A stretch of 64,000 bases of DNA, from contig JBITNC010000001.1 in the NCBI GenBank assembly GCA_050084985.1, positions 197,284,001-197,348,000 on the forward strand, given 5' to 3'. Made by a program: the position numbers and the translations under genes. Shown piece by piece: positions 9,943-21,305 of this stretch. Within the stretch, counting starts at the first letter, position 1; each line of letters opens with the position of its first letter. This DNA is from Nageia nagi. Lineage: Eukaryota > Pinophyta. Below the pieces are notes generated by a model. That model did not search any database and was not told where the DNA came from. It saw nothing but the letters and a program-made list of their open reading frames with translations.

Positions 9943-11424
9943 CTATCCCTTACCTTGGCATTGATTCCTTGGATCCCATGTCTTCTTGTAGTAGAAGCAC
10001 TTCTCTTCCTCCCTCAGCTTCCTTTGTGTAGCTGCATCTAATTGGTTTGTATGAGGTGGGGGGAAGGGTTTGGCATTGCTAGGCCCCTCCTTGTTTGCAT
10101 AGGTATTCCATGTAGTTGACGGCTTGTGCATCTACCCTCCCTTGAGGGATCTCACCGTCAGCTCAAGATTGCATGCAGTCTGAATAACATCATCAAGATT
10201 CCTAGGTGATGACACCTTGAGCATTCCATGCAATGGCTCCATCAGTCCCTCTATGAAGAGGAATATCAACCGCTCCTTAGGAATGTGATGTATCATAACT
10301 ACGATATTTTGGAATTTCGATACATACTTATTTACTACTCCTTGTTGCCTCAAAGATGCCAAATCTTAGAAGTCATTCTCCTTCTTTTGATCAAATCTCT
10401 TTACTAACTATCTGACAAACTTATCAAAGGAGGTAATGAGTGAGTAATCCTGGCTGATTGCTCCATGTTGCCATCATGTGAGGGTATCACTCTCAAAATG
10501 TAATGATGTAAAGTGAATTATATCTTCCTCCACCATGTTTGGGATCAAGATGAAGTAAGTATGTAGTTGATGTAACCATGCCCTAGCAGTTATCCACTTC
10601 CCATTATACATATAAATCTGCATTTTATTTATCTTCTATTGCATGTCTCTCTTATCTCCCCACAAGTTGCTTAGGGTGTGTGGGCCATGTGTGTTGCTCC
10701 GCTTCAACCCTAGGTTCTCCAAGTATCCATTAAAGTCGACATCTTTCTTCAACCTTGAATCCAACATGGAGTATTCCTTGAAAATCTAATTCAGCTCTAG
10801 TGGGCCAGGAACCCTATTATTTGCCTCTTACCCTAACTTCTTTGTGAACATGGGCTTGGAAGGCTTGGGGATGATGGGGTGTTCCTCAATCTTGCCAACA
10901 TCCTTATCCAGGTACCTTCCTAGGAGAGGGTTAGTATCCTTTAGCACTCGATGTGAATGGGATCGTAGGAATGTGAGTTTTGTATGACCCATAGATCCGT
11001 GATGAGTGGATTCTTGATCTCTTAAACTATGAGATCTCATACTCACCTCCATTTTTACTTTGTCTTCTTCATGTAGCTCTTCTCCTTCATCTGGGATAGG
11101 ACATAGGGGACTAATGTGCCTTTCTGGATCCTCTTGAACTTCCACATGTCTGTTCAACTACCATTGTATGGTGGTAATGGCTCTTGTCATGATATGGATG
11201 GCTAAAATAAGCTCATCAAACTTTCACTCAGGTGTGGATGCTCGACCCGGAGTAGGGCTTATCCTCCTAGCCAACGCATATCTACCTCCTGGTGCATCCT
11301 TCTCTTCTCTAAAATCCTCTTCATTTGACACTTCATTCATCCATGGCTAATGTTCTTCCTCTTGAATGTCCATAGAAGGTGCATCCTTTTCCTATGACTT
11401 TTTGCTCTTCTTGGCAAATGCCAT
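9943..11424 (-). pseudogene. gag: E1 gag with zinc knuckle
   Basis: The likely start is the ATG at 11424-11422, MAFAKKSKKS. An acidic N-terminal part includes HSLRDQESTHHGSMGHTK and NPLLGRYLDKDVGKIEEHPI (10828-11157), both conserved in E4. The retrotransposon gag core follows, with LTWWQHG and then YVSKFQNIVVMIHHIPKERL, LFIEGLMEPLHGM (10132-10362). The CCHC knuckle is degraded: CFYYKKTWDPRNQC in place of CxxC...GHxC. Scattered stops and frame changes make it inactive. Gag would form the virus-like particle carrying the element RNA. Confidence 0.85.
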
Positions 11425-11499
11425 CTCCTTACAAATGGTGGGTCTAATGTAATAGCAGTGAACTATCGATATCATTCACATGTTGGCTAGATCCAATCT

Positions 11500-11509
11500 T
11501 TGATACCAC
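11500..11509 (-). promoter_or_regulatory. E1 primer-binding site
   Basis: The complement reads GTGGTATCAA directly downstream of the 5' LTR in element orientation. This is the initiator Met tRNA type, as in E3, E4 and the copia element. Confidence 0.85.
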
Positions 11510-12714
11510 TATAAAGATCCAATTATAATCTCAAGTGCAAATTAGCAAATTCGATCAAACAAACCCTAACATATGGTCTAGGGCATCCAAAAAATGCATA
11601 GACCACTACAATGCCAACGTCTAGCCCAAACTAGAAGATAGCAATATACAATAAGTGAAAATGCCAACGTTAGGCTCATACAATCGCATACATGCAAAGG
11701 TAACTCAAAGTTGCAAACATGAGCAAGTACACAATGTGAAATGGATATTGAATGGGCCAATGGCTGTATAATGCTATGAAATGAATAACAGTACAATACC
11801 AATATCCTAGAGTTGGACATTGGCCTCCAAGGAGCCAACTAGGGCACAACAATGTTCTTAAGCTGGATGGACAGATGGGACATAATTGCTCCTTCAAAAC
11901 CTGAATTGTCTCTTTTGAAGGAGCCCTCCTCTGATCTTGGAAACCATTGAAGGTAGGAGCACAACCTTGGAATACCATCGAATGGGTAAGGGTGCTACAC
12001 CAGTGTTGTAGACTAATAGGATCCCTCATCCTGCTAGTCCTCCTAGATGCTGCACCTAGGCGTTTGCTTTGCATCACTAAGATTTCTTTTCCTCTGGATG
12101 ATATCAAGTGTAAGAATAATCAAGCATATCTATCTATGAGGCTCCAATGCCTTTTTATACACTCAACTAGATTTGGATTTCACCTAGGAGTCATCACCTT
12201 GCTCCTTAATTCCAATGTTAGCCTCATGGGGGCCCAAAATGCCCAACATCGATGCTTATGGGTCAGTTATGCCCAATGTGGTTGCCTAGGGGTCAATTAT
12301 GCCCGATATGGATGTTCAGGTACCATAAATGCCAATGTGGGGGTCTAGGAATATCACACATGCCCAATGTGGATCTAGGAATCATTCATGGGGGCTAGGT
12401 GTCATCATGGGCTAATGTGGGGGTCTAGGAGTCTCCCTAAGGCTGGTGCATGTATACAAGTGCTTATCCATCCAAGTGCTAAATATACCTTGGGATTCCC
12501 ATAGTCATGATTGGGATCTCCAAGTACAATTAAACACCTATTCTGTTCTTAGGAGGGAGATGTTCCACTTGGGTCTCACATTGGGTTCCATTGACCCATT
12601 AAGTTTTCTAACCCAAGTACCAACCTAAACCATAATAACAATAATGAAATATAATACAAAGGGGAATTCATAGAATTCCATAATTAAATACAATAATACA
12701 AGGGGAGCATCACA
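11510..12714 (-). repeat. E1 5' LTR
   Basis: 1205 bases, starting TATAAAGATCC (TG changed to TA) and ending ATCACA. Repeats of about 30-35 bp around TGCCCAATGTGG lie at 12225-12440, and a GGGAGATGTTCCAC motif near 12553. It differs from the 3' LTR at many sites and by small indels, so E1 is older than the copia element. Confidence 0.9.
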
Positions 12715-14315
12715 ATTGGTTCCTCCAAATGCTAGTTGTAAGCTTTGTGAAAGTTAATCTTGTTTTCTTCTATTTTTCTCCATGTCAAAAAATTCTCAAT
12801 GTATGATATAAGCATGATCATTTAAAGTTGGTATAATCTTTATTATGGTTAGTATTCAAACTTACTTCAGCTCAAAGTTGGTAAAAGTCCAAAGAGAAAT
12901 ATAAAGCCAAAACTTTTAAATATAAATATTACATAATGATAGAAAGGAGGAGGATGGAATACTTAGAAGGCTTGTGCCATATTCTAGATCATCAACAAAA
13001 GTCATGAAATCCTAGATCTCATAGCATCTTGAAGGATGTGTCATTAGAGAGATAATTAAATTTTAACTTAGTAAGAAAAAAAACGAGTTTGCTATCTCCC
13101 ACCTCCCTCGTACATATTGAAGAAAAGTATTTATAATAACATACTTTTGTAACAAAATCAAAATAACTTCTTGTTGATGCCCTAAATGACCTTTAACAAC
13201 TTATTCTAAATACATTGCTCAAAACTAGGATTCAAATATATCCTATCTTTATTACAAAAGATGTTGAACTGTATATAAACTAAACTCAATCAACAAATAC
13301 ACTAGATTCCAAAATAAGTATTTTGAAAAATTCAATATTGTTTTCCTCATGCTAAAGTAAATCCACCAATCATCCTCGAATCTTGATGTTGAATATTTCC
13401 ACAAGAAACCTTGGTAACATATAATGAATTTTTGGCTATGTGTGAATCATGCCTCATCAATTCCAAAGTTGAAGACATTCCATTGAAATCTTGGTTGTAT
13501 ATAGAAATGGTTGTGCTTTGTTGACTGCAATGTATGGACATGGATGCACTCTCCTTCTTGGAAGGTTGGTCCTAAAAATACTTCTTGAACCTGTGAATAT
13601 CTTGCAAACTAATTCTAGCATGAAAAATGGTATTTCCAGCATGTAAAAATATCATGCCTAGCCTCCACCATATGATGTTTTATCCTTTAAGAATCTTTGG
13701 CAAATGAAAATCATTGATGTTGAAATATATATTTAAACCTTTTTCTTTGGGGAACTTATTTTCAAAAGGTAATATTAATAAGGCTTGACAAATATATATA
13801 AAATACTTTTATCATAGCCTTTTAATACGAATTATGCAAGCGACTTGGCCTTAATAATGTAAAAACACAAAGATGTTAGCAAATAACAAAGTATAGCATT
13901 TACAATTTAATAAACTAGTTAGCATATATAATATGTAATGTATTTATTAAAGTATCCTTTTAGTGCATCATTAAAATGGTATTTTTATGTTAAAATCAAG
14001 ACCATCTCTTGTCTCATCATTCTCCCACACTTAGCTTGTTGTTGCTCTTGTAGCAACCTTACTCTGCATAAGTATCCTCAGTAACCAGGTGGCCTTCATT
14101 TTTAACAAGAAGGATCTCATTCAACTAAAAGTGCAATTCATAAGATAATAGCCTCAACTAGTTGTATGACATTCATGAATGTAGTTTGCACATGTGTATT
14201 GATGTTTCTTTACAACCATACAAAATTACTTAATTTCTCAATCAACATAAGAAAAACAACATCAACTTAAGTAGCATTTTCTTTCCTACTTTAACTCTGT
14301 TATGCCTAGTGTCTA
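12715..14315. other. Unidentified DNA between E1 and E3
   Basis: Starts with the E1 target duplication ATTGG. A minus-strand stretch near 13370-13600 reads without many stops (for example VFLGPTFQEGECIHVHTLQS), but I do not recognise it. CTCCCACACTTAGCTTGTTG near 14021-14044 resembles the polypurine-tract/3'-end layout of the minus-strand gypsy elements, so part may be an older LTR element. Not supported further. Confidence 0.4.
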
Positions 14316-15104
14316 TGTGATGTTCCTAAATTATTATTGTTCCAAATTATTATTCAATCAAGAAATTAACAAGAAAATTAGCAAGATCTATAAATTTATA
14401 TCAAAAAATATCCAATGCATACGCCAAATGGAGAAATAATGCCAACGTATCAGTATATAGCAAGAAATGATCAAGATACAACCCAAATGGCCCAAGAGGG
14501 CAAAAATTTGGCTCATTGGACCAGATCTAGGGCATAATATCTCCAAATGCTGACATCACACTCCTAAGTCCTTCAAACCCAAAATCAAGCTGCAAGACTG
14601 TATGGTCTAAGGATTTTCATCCTTAGCGAAAGCCAATTGAGGGCTACATCATACTAAACTCTTCTTCACATCGAGTTTTTGTACAATGAGAGGCCCAAGA
14701 GATGGCATTGCCTCGAAGATAGAAGATGTCAAAAAATGCTTAAGATTCCTTCTTACTCCTTAGCTAACCATATAAATAGGTTTCCCTCAAGGTTGGGCAT
14801 CCACACACCCCTTAAGGAGATGTTATAATTAGGTGCCTATGTCATGCATAGGGATCTCACCAAATCATATGCTCATATTCTAATCATGCATTATGCCTTG
14901 GGATCCATACTATTACACTTAAATGCTCCTAATCTACCTATAGAAGGGAGATGTCCCACTTTGGAGCTCAAAATTGGTCCATGGGACCCATAAGTCTCCT
15001 ATCCCAAGTTACAATGATGCTAAAGTACACATGCAATAAATAAAAAATAATCCTAACTAAAAATGTACCCTTAAAATGAACGACTTCTAAAAGGGGACAT
15101 CACA
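14316..15104 (-). repeat. E3 3' LTR
   Basis: Runs from TGTGATGTTCCTAAATT to GGGGACATCACA. Pairs with 35803-36603. Contains GGGAGATGTCCCACTTTGG at about 14946-14964. The complement of 15105-15117 (GGAAGGGAGGAC) is the polypurine tract. Confidence 0.88.
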
Positions 15105-16368
15105 GTCCTCCCTTCCCATATTGCTTGACCCCAAGCAATGTAAGATTGTTGTATATCATAAATTCTCCAAAGTGATGAAGTTTTATCTTCAACGTATAAT
15201 TGGCAACATCAAAATCCATACATGATGTGAATGATTTTTGATGTACCATCTTCATCATGTTAACTTCATTCTTCATATAAGCATATACAAATTCTACTAA
15301 CTCATGTCTAGCCTCTATATGAGCATATATAAAATCTACTAACTTGTGTCTAGCTTCCATATGAGCATATATGAAATCTACTAACTCATGTCTCCCATAC
15401 TTAGCTTTGATGCATAATTGATCACAATCTAAGGGAGAAAAGGATGTAGCAGGTTTTTCCCTATTCTCCATGTCAACCATCCAACAACCTACAAATTTCA
15501 AGCATGTGTCAACGTGTACCCAAAAGACTACCAATGTTGGATCTTCATTAACACACCCTAGCAATGCCAAGAATCTCACCAAACTAGTCTCCAACTGAGA
15601 AACCAATAAATTAGTCTCAATAATCCACACAATTTCCCTTTCTCTTCCATATTGTATTTCTATCTTGCTCCTCTTCAATGCAATCCATAAAAAATAGAAG
15701 AAAGCTTCAAAAACTCTACCATAGAACTCCCAAACATTCTCATCTTCAGTGGTATCCAATTCATCATCAAGGGAAGTCATGATATGACCAAGTTCCATCA
15801 ATGAATCACTTTTACTCTTGCAATGAGAATTCCTTCAAGTAGTCTTGAAGCAAGTCATTAAGGTCCTTCCAACCATCAATGTAGTCCTCCACACATGCAT
15901 CCTAGTGTACAAGCCATCAACAAGTGGTGCAAAAATAATGTTCTTTACAATCTTTATGAGATGGAGTAGATCTGTGATGTCCCTTAATGCAAGAGGACCT
16001 ACTATCAACCTTGTGTCCATTCCCCAACCACATGCAACCTTTGGATGTGTTAATACCTCCAAGCTCAAAATGAAGTTAGAAACCAATAAATCAAAATGAT
16101 CATGCAAAACATACCTCCCCAAAATAAAATGAACATCTTCTTGGCTGATGGATTGATGATCCAAGGGTGCGAAAATGCTTCTAAGTCCCCTAGGAACCCA
16201 GCAATCCATATCCTTACTTGAAGAGTTCTCTTCTCCCCCTACATCCTTCGTGCCTAACCATCCACCTTCATGTACAAGCTCCAAATGACTAGATGAAGCT
16301 TGAGGAAAGTAATCTTTGATGCCTTGCAGTGTGTACTCCTTCCCATCCACATCAAATTTCATCACCAT
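15100..16368 (-). pseudogene. E3 accessory region X (about 420 residues), unknown function
   Basis: Two minus-strand open frames, 15835-16368 and 15100-15801, lie in the same frame. They are separated by one stop and a short stop-free stretch, so they were probably one polypeptide following the protease. It opens with the protease tail FDVDGKEYTLQGIKDYFPQA and ends at the polypurine tract. Internal segments include LRDITDLLHLIKIVKNIIF, NVWEFYGRVFEAFFYFLW and PTLVVFWVHVDTCLKFVGC. Near the C-terminus are three 14-residue repeats beginning RHELVDFIYAHMEA. I recognise no family; it is not reverse transcriptase, RNase H or integrase. E6 carries a decayed copy, so it is element-borne and not a one-off capture. 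Confidence 0.65.
15271..15396 (-). repeat. Triple 42-bp (14-residue) repeat in region X
   Basis: Three adjacent 42-base units (15271, 15313, 15355) code on the minus strand for RHELVDFIYAHMEA, RHKLVDFIYAHIEA and RHELVEFVYAYMKN. Differences are mostly conservative. E6 shows one recognisable copy near 41886-41917. Confidence 0.9.
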
Positions 16369-17124
16369 CTTCTAATAATTTGAGCATATATCTCCTAGTT
16401 TATATAACCATTGCACTCCTAAAATCAAGTGCAAAATACCTTCCAAGGGGTATATGTATATGTCCTCCCTTGCGACATAGTCCTAGATTCTTATGCCAAA
16501 CTTTTCCATTATTTTTTCCACCATTGTGAGTTTCCCATTGGCATTTGTCACATAGAACCCTTCAAAATCCTTGGTCTTGAGTCCTTTTTTATGCACAAAT
16601 TCCTCATCAATGAAGTTATTCGTAGCTCCTGGATCTATCAACACCATCACTGCTTGATTCATGACCATTCCCTTTACCTTGAGCATGAAGTATTTGGGTA
16701 CTCCACAAAGTGATGTGATCATTCCTTCTATGGCATCCTTACCACCAGGAGTAGGACATTCTTGCTACAAGTCCAATCCTTCGAAATCCAACTCCAAATA
16801 TGAATCATCATCCTATGAAATCACTTCGATGTAATGGAATTGTACCTTACCCAAACGTCTATGACCACACTCCCAAGGCTGCATGCAACTGAAACATAAT
16901 TTTTTCTTCCTTAATTCATTCATTATCTCTTGATTTTCCTTGCTTTATCTTGGTGGATGACTTCTCTTAACTATTAGAGGTCTCATATCCTACATCCCTC
17001 TCCTTGGCTTCCCCATCTTAGTTGGAAAAGTGGTCCACATTATACCCATCTCTAGATCCAACGCCCTCTTAATTGCATCTTACAACTTTGTTGGATAAAA
17101 AGCTTTTATTAACCCTCTTAATGG
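16369..17124 (-). pseudogene. E3 protease and 3' part of gag
   Basis: The protease has VMVLIDPGATNNFIDEEFVH (16483-16722) with the catalytic Asp kept and S replaced by P, then NANGKLTMVEKIMEKFGIRI. Upstream in the element lies a zinc knuckle with CFSCMQPWECGHRR (about 16865-16906), lacking the last Cys, and the gag segment PLRGLIKAFYPTKL...IKRALDLEMGIM. Gag breaks off at 17124, where E4 begins. Confidence 0.83.
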
Positions 17125-18165
17125 TGTTGCTAATGCTTGGGATAGAAATAATAAAGGTCTCTATGAGCCCCAAGTGGGGTATCTTCCTCCCATGCATAAG
17201 CTAGCATGATTTAATGTTATTTTATGTACTTAGAGGTCCCAACAATTGATTGTGGGAATCCCAAGGCCTTGTATGGACATGGAAATAGGATCTAAGCACA
17301 TGTATGACTCTTAGAAACCCAACACATGATATGGGGGGACTTCTAGGACCCCAATGTTGGACTTGGAAGTATCCCATCACCCTTGGAGGCCCACATCATA
17401 TTTTAGGGAGGCTCTACACCTCACACATGAGCATTTATGACATGTTTGAGACTTTTGAGGTTCCTTAGGAGGATAAAGTTGGATAGGGGAGGCATGGATG
17501 ATTCTGAGGTGATGTTCTAGATCCAAGCTTAAGCTATATTAGGCATTGAAGCATCATTGCATGCATATACTTAGTTTGATAATATTTTTCCTACCATCAA
17601 GTGGACACAAGTCTTGGTGCAATGTCAAGTAATCTTCCCCTAGGTGTAACGTCTAGGAGGGTTAGTAGGCTAAGGGATCTTGCTAATATATGGCTAAGGT
17701 GTAGCATCTTAGTCCATTCGATGGTATTTTGAGGTTGCACTTATACCTTTAGTTGTTTATAAGCATGGGAGTTCTATAACAGAGCATCCAAAATTGAGGG
17801 AGTGTGGTTTTTCCATCCATTGTTCTAGCAGTGATCATGCTTGCATATTCTAATACCCTAGTTAGCTCCTTAGAGGCCAATGTTGGGCCCTTTTGGCCTG
17901 ATATTGTATCATTTTCCATTTCTCATCATTAATACAACCATGGGCATCTTGGATCTTAGTACTTGTCTCTATGTTTTATGTGTATGTTTCCATCCTTGCA
18001 ACATTTGGCTATTTTATGTATTCATGCTTGCATATGTGAGATGTTGGTATTCTTAGCTTATAATTGCAACATTTTGATGCTTTAGTCTAAATATGTGTGT
18101 ATATATGCTTGTATTTGATAATTAATTAGCTTATTTACACTTGTGATTATGTTTGGGATCTTACA
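17125..18165 (+). repeat. E4 5' LTR, 5'-truncated
   Basis: Aligned with the 3' LTR from TGTTGCTAATGC onwards; it ends GGGATCTTACA. The LTR's first part (TGTAACACC...), seen at 21306-21394, is missing here. Confidence 0.88.
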
Positions 18166-18178
18166 GTGGTATCAGAGC
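18166..18178 (+). promoter_or_regulatory. E4 primer-binding site
   Basis: GTGGTATCAGAGC directly after the LTR, an excellent match to the initiator Met tRNA complement and the best preserved in the window. Confidence 0.92.
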
Positions 18179-18250
18179 TTGGATTTGGTCAACTTATGAA
18201 TGAGACTTGCAGTTCACAATTACTATACTAGATCTAGCACCAAAAGAGAG

Positions 18251-19560
18251 ATGCATTCGGATAAGAAGAGCAGAAAGAGGGGGATGCAATATGATGAAAT
18301 CCCAACCAAAACCACTTAGTATGAAGATCATAGGAATTGATGGATGACCTCCTTGACAAGGATACTTTTGGTGAAGAGAATGAGATGAAAAGAGGCAGAT
18401 CTAGGAGAAGAAGCTCCACCCCAGCTAGAGAATCCATGTTAGAGAGGAAGTTTAATGAACTCATTTCAATTGTACATAATATGAAATGTATAATGAAGAA
18501 TCAAATGATTGCCATCAATAAATTCATTGAAAGGTAAGAAGCTACAAAAAGGCATATGAGCCCTCCAAATTCGACTCTAGATGAATTAGAAGAACCAAGG
18601 GAGGAGGAAAGAATGGAGGATCCAATTTTGAGGAGATCACACACCTTAAGAGATAGAGGGTCCACTCATAATGGATCCATGAGTCATCAAGAGCATGTAT
18701 TTATGAGATCCCCTTCTCATAGATCCTTGCATGGAACTAACCCTCTCATAGGGAGGTTTCTGGAAGAGGACATTGGGAAGATAGGGGAGCAGCCCATCAT
18801 TCCCAAATCATCTAAACCCTTCTTCACCAGAAATTCCATCAATGAGGTAAAGAACCAGATCCCAAGTCCTCTTGAGTTGAATCAAATATTTAGGGAGCAT
18901 TCCATGTTAGCTATGGGATTGAGGAGGGATATAAATTTCAATGGCTATCTGGAGATCTTGGGGTTAAAGGGAGGTAGCTCTCATGGCACCAACTCCCAAG
19001 GTAATTTGTGGGGTGACAAGAGCGAGTTATAATAAAAAATCAACCAAATGCAGGTGCCCATTTATGATGATAAGAAAATGATGGCTAGGGATTGGCTCTA
19101 TCAGTTGTAGAAATACTTCAACCTAAGTTTGAACAAGTTGGAGGAGAATGCAATTCATTTTTCATTGTTTCATTCTAAGGGAGATGCCCTTAAATGGTGG
19201 TAGCATGGAGTAGTCAATTAGGATTACTCCCATATTGCCTCTTTTGATGAATTTCTTGAAGGTTAGTAAAGTTGTTTAATAGGAAGAGGGGAAATGACTA
19301 CTTCAGAGAGTTAACATGTCTAAAACAACAAGGTATAATGGATGAATAAGTATTAGAATTCTAAAAAATTACAATCATGATTAACAACATCTTTGAGGAG
19401 AGATTGACCTTCCTCTTCATAGAAGGGTTGATGGAACCCTTGCAAGTAATGGTGAAGGTATCCATACCATGAACCCTTGATTACACAATTAGGGTCGCTT
19501 ATGACTTGGATCCAATAATGATGTCCCTCAAGGGAGGGAAAATATACAAGGGGTAGGCCA
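18251..19560 (+). pseudogene. gag: E4 gag
   Basis: The first ATG at 18251 (MHSDKKSRKRG) matches the lysine-rich E1 gag start. After a frameshift the frame from 18337 (MMDDLLDKDTFGEENEM, RRRSSTPARESM) continues through one stop into 18556-19032. That part holds HTLRDRGSTHNGSMSHQEH and NPLIGRFLEEDIGKIGEQPI, close to E1. The core (RDWLYQL, ALKWW) follows at 19070-19210, then stops accumulate through about 19560. The zinc knuckle (about 19650-19720) is degraded. Confidence 0.82.
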
Positions 19561-19916
19561 CTTGAAAGTTGGTTGCAAAGAAAGAAGGGCCTAGTAGTTC
19601 AAACCCTTTCCCCCTTTGCTAATAGCCTAGTTAGAAGCAACTACCAGAAGGAAATTAAGAGAAGGAAAATGCTTCTACTACAAGAAGATATGGGAGATAG
19701 AACACTATTACCAAGGCAAAGGATAGGTGCACTATAGTGAAGTGCTTTTTGATGGAGAGGAGGATGATTTAGACTTGGATCTTGGTACGAACATGTTGGA
19801 CTAGACTAAAGCACCTAAGGTAGAGGCATCACTTGGGAGCATGATTGCTTCACTTTATGAAGTAAAAAAGTACTTCACGTTGAAGGTGGTTGGGCAAGTA
19901 GGTGGGCAAGATGTAT

Positions 19917-20244
19917 GGTCTTAATTGAACTTGGAGACTCTTATAATTTCATTAATGAAGGTTTTGTAGAGAAGGGCCTCAAGATGAAAGGGTTCTAAGG
20001 ATTCAAAGTTTCTAATGCCAATGGGAAACTCACATTGGTAGACCAAATTGTGGAGAGATTTGGGGTGAGATTACAAAGCTACATAGTGAGAAAAAAATTC
20101 TATGTATATCTTTTGAAGGGAAATCCTCACATAATCTTGGGTGTGCAATGGTTATTTGAATTGGATGACATTCACACCAACTACAAGAATCTCATTATGA
20201 GTTTTGACATTGATGATAAGATCCACACTCTGCAAGGGATTTGA
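19917..20244 (+). pseudogene. E4 aspartic protease
   Basis: MVLIELGDSYNFINEGFVEK corresponds to the motif VLIDSGASHNFI; the catalytic Asp has become Glu. Then follow NANGKLTLVDQIVERFGVRL, IILGVQWLFELDDIHTNYKN and IMSFDIDDKIHTLQGI, which match E1 and E3 at the same place. A stop at about 19996 lies between the motif and the clean frame from 20035. Confidence 0.85.
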
Positions 20245-20304
20245 GATGAATAACCAAAAGTCACCAACAAGATATTGGAGGTGATTGGAAAACACCATAA
20301 AGGG

Positions 20305-20874
20305 AATTGGAAAGAGGATGAGTCAACATTGGGCAGGAAGGTAGTATGGTATCCCATATTGAACATGGAGGGGCCTTGGTACTAGATGTTGAGCAATGAG
20401 GAGCTCTTACACCCCACATTATGCCTGAAGAGGCTTAGGCATCCAAGGATATACATGGAGGAATTTTGGTATCCCACATTGGGCTTAGAGAGGTTTGAGC
20501 ACTCAACATTGAACATAGAGGAGTTTTGGTACCCCACATTGGGCTTTAAGTGGTTTGGGCACCAAATGATGGGTGTGGAGAAGTCTTGAAATCCCACATT
20601 GGATATGGAGAGGCTTGGACACCCAACATTGGACATAAGGGAGTCTTTTCATCCCATGTTGGGATTGAAAAGACTTGGGCAACCAACTATGAAAATAGAA
20701 GAATCTTGACATTCCCAATTGAGCATGAAGGGACCAAAATACCTCATGTTAAGTTTGGAGGGAGTCTGGAATCCCACATTGGATATAAGGAAGAAATGGA
20801 GCCCCACTTTAGAAACAAGATGAGTTTGGAACCAAATGTTGAGCTTGGGGAAGTCTTGGAAACAACCATGGAGC
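20305..20874 (+). repeat. E4 decapeptide (30-bp) repeat array
   Basis: Nineteen head-to-tail 30-base units in register with no indel from 20305 to 20874. They read MEEFWYPTLG, LERFEHSTLN, IEEFWYPTLG, FKWFGHQMMG, VEKS*NPTLD, MERLGHPTLD, IRESFHPMLG, LKRLGQPTMK and so on. The approximate consensus is (M/I/L)E-(E/R)-(F/L)-(W/G)-(Y/H)-P-T-L-(G/D). Two classes partly alternate: an acidic W/Y type (EEFWYPTLG) and a basic G/H type (ERLGHPTLD), hinting at a 60-bp higher-order unit. Two units carry stops. The array follows the protease, where reverse transcriptase would be expected. Confidence 0.9.
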
Positions 20875-21291
20875 AAAGGCTCCACCTTTTCTCACTCATG
20901 CTTGCTCTTCTTGATTTTTTTGCAAGTATATCTTTCATAAGTATTCCACATGATCACCATCGCAAATGGATGCTAATTATGGAAGTATGCATCAACATTT
21001 CTGCATACAATCTATTGTCTTCTAAGCATTGTTACACTAGAATATTTGCAAGCATTTTTGTGCTTAATGTGGATTGCTAGAAGCAGATTAAACCTCAACA
21101 ATATATCAAAATTTTTGCATGCAGTGTTGACTCATGAGAAGGGAACTCCAATGTTTGATACATGATCTTCATTATCGGGGAGATTTATTGAAGTTGCATT
21201 CCACTTCAGCAAACTACAATTGACAAAGGTAAAGGATTCTTGGAAGATAATATTTGGTGTTATTCTACAATTGCTTGAGGGAAAGCAATTC
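20875..21291 (+). pseudogene. E4 C-terminal segment after the repeats
   Basis: Contains ISKFLHAVLTH and IEVAFHFSKLQLT, matching E1, and then FGVILQLLEGKQFKR running into the polypurine tract. Stops at several places. No known domain recognised. Confidence 0.6.
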
Positions 21292-21305
21292 AAGAGGGTA
21301 GGCTT
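21292..21305 (+). promoter_or_regulatory. E4 polypurine tract
   Basis: Purine-rich AAGAGGGTAGGCTT just before the 3' LTR start TGTAACACC. Confidence 0.7.

Larger units (their letters stand above)
7187..12714 (-). mobile_element. E1: non-autonomous gypsy-like gag-protease-decapeptide element
   Basis: A 5.5-kb element with LTRs of 1181 and 1205 bases, a primer site, a polypurine tract and a near-perfect 5-bp target duplication (GTTGG/ATTGG). Reading on the minus strand, the order is gag, zinc knuckle, aspartic protease, a 30-bp repeat array coding for 10-residue units, a C-terminal segment, then the 3' LTR. The internal region is only about 3.1 kb and shows no reverse transcriptase, RNase H or integrase motif in any frame I read. 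It therefore resembles TR-GAG-type non-autonomous elements but also keeps a protease and adds a repeat domain. E4 has the same plan. Confidence 0.85.

Noticed and set aside
13990-14315. Another minus-strand LTR element 3' end
   Set aside because: Only a short resemblance to the polypurine-tract region; no LTR partner or coding sequence found, so it is left as unidentified.
18234-18464. Minus-strand frame opposite E4 gag
   Set aside because: Shadow of the gag coding strand, which has clear E1 similarity.
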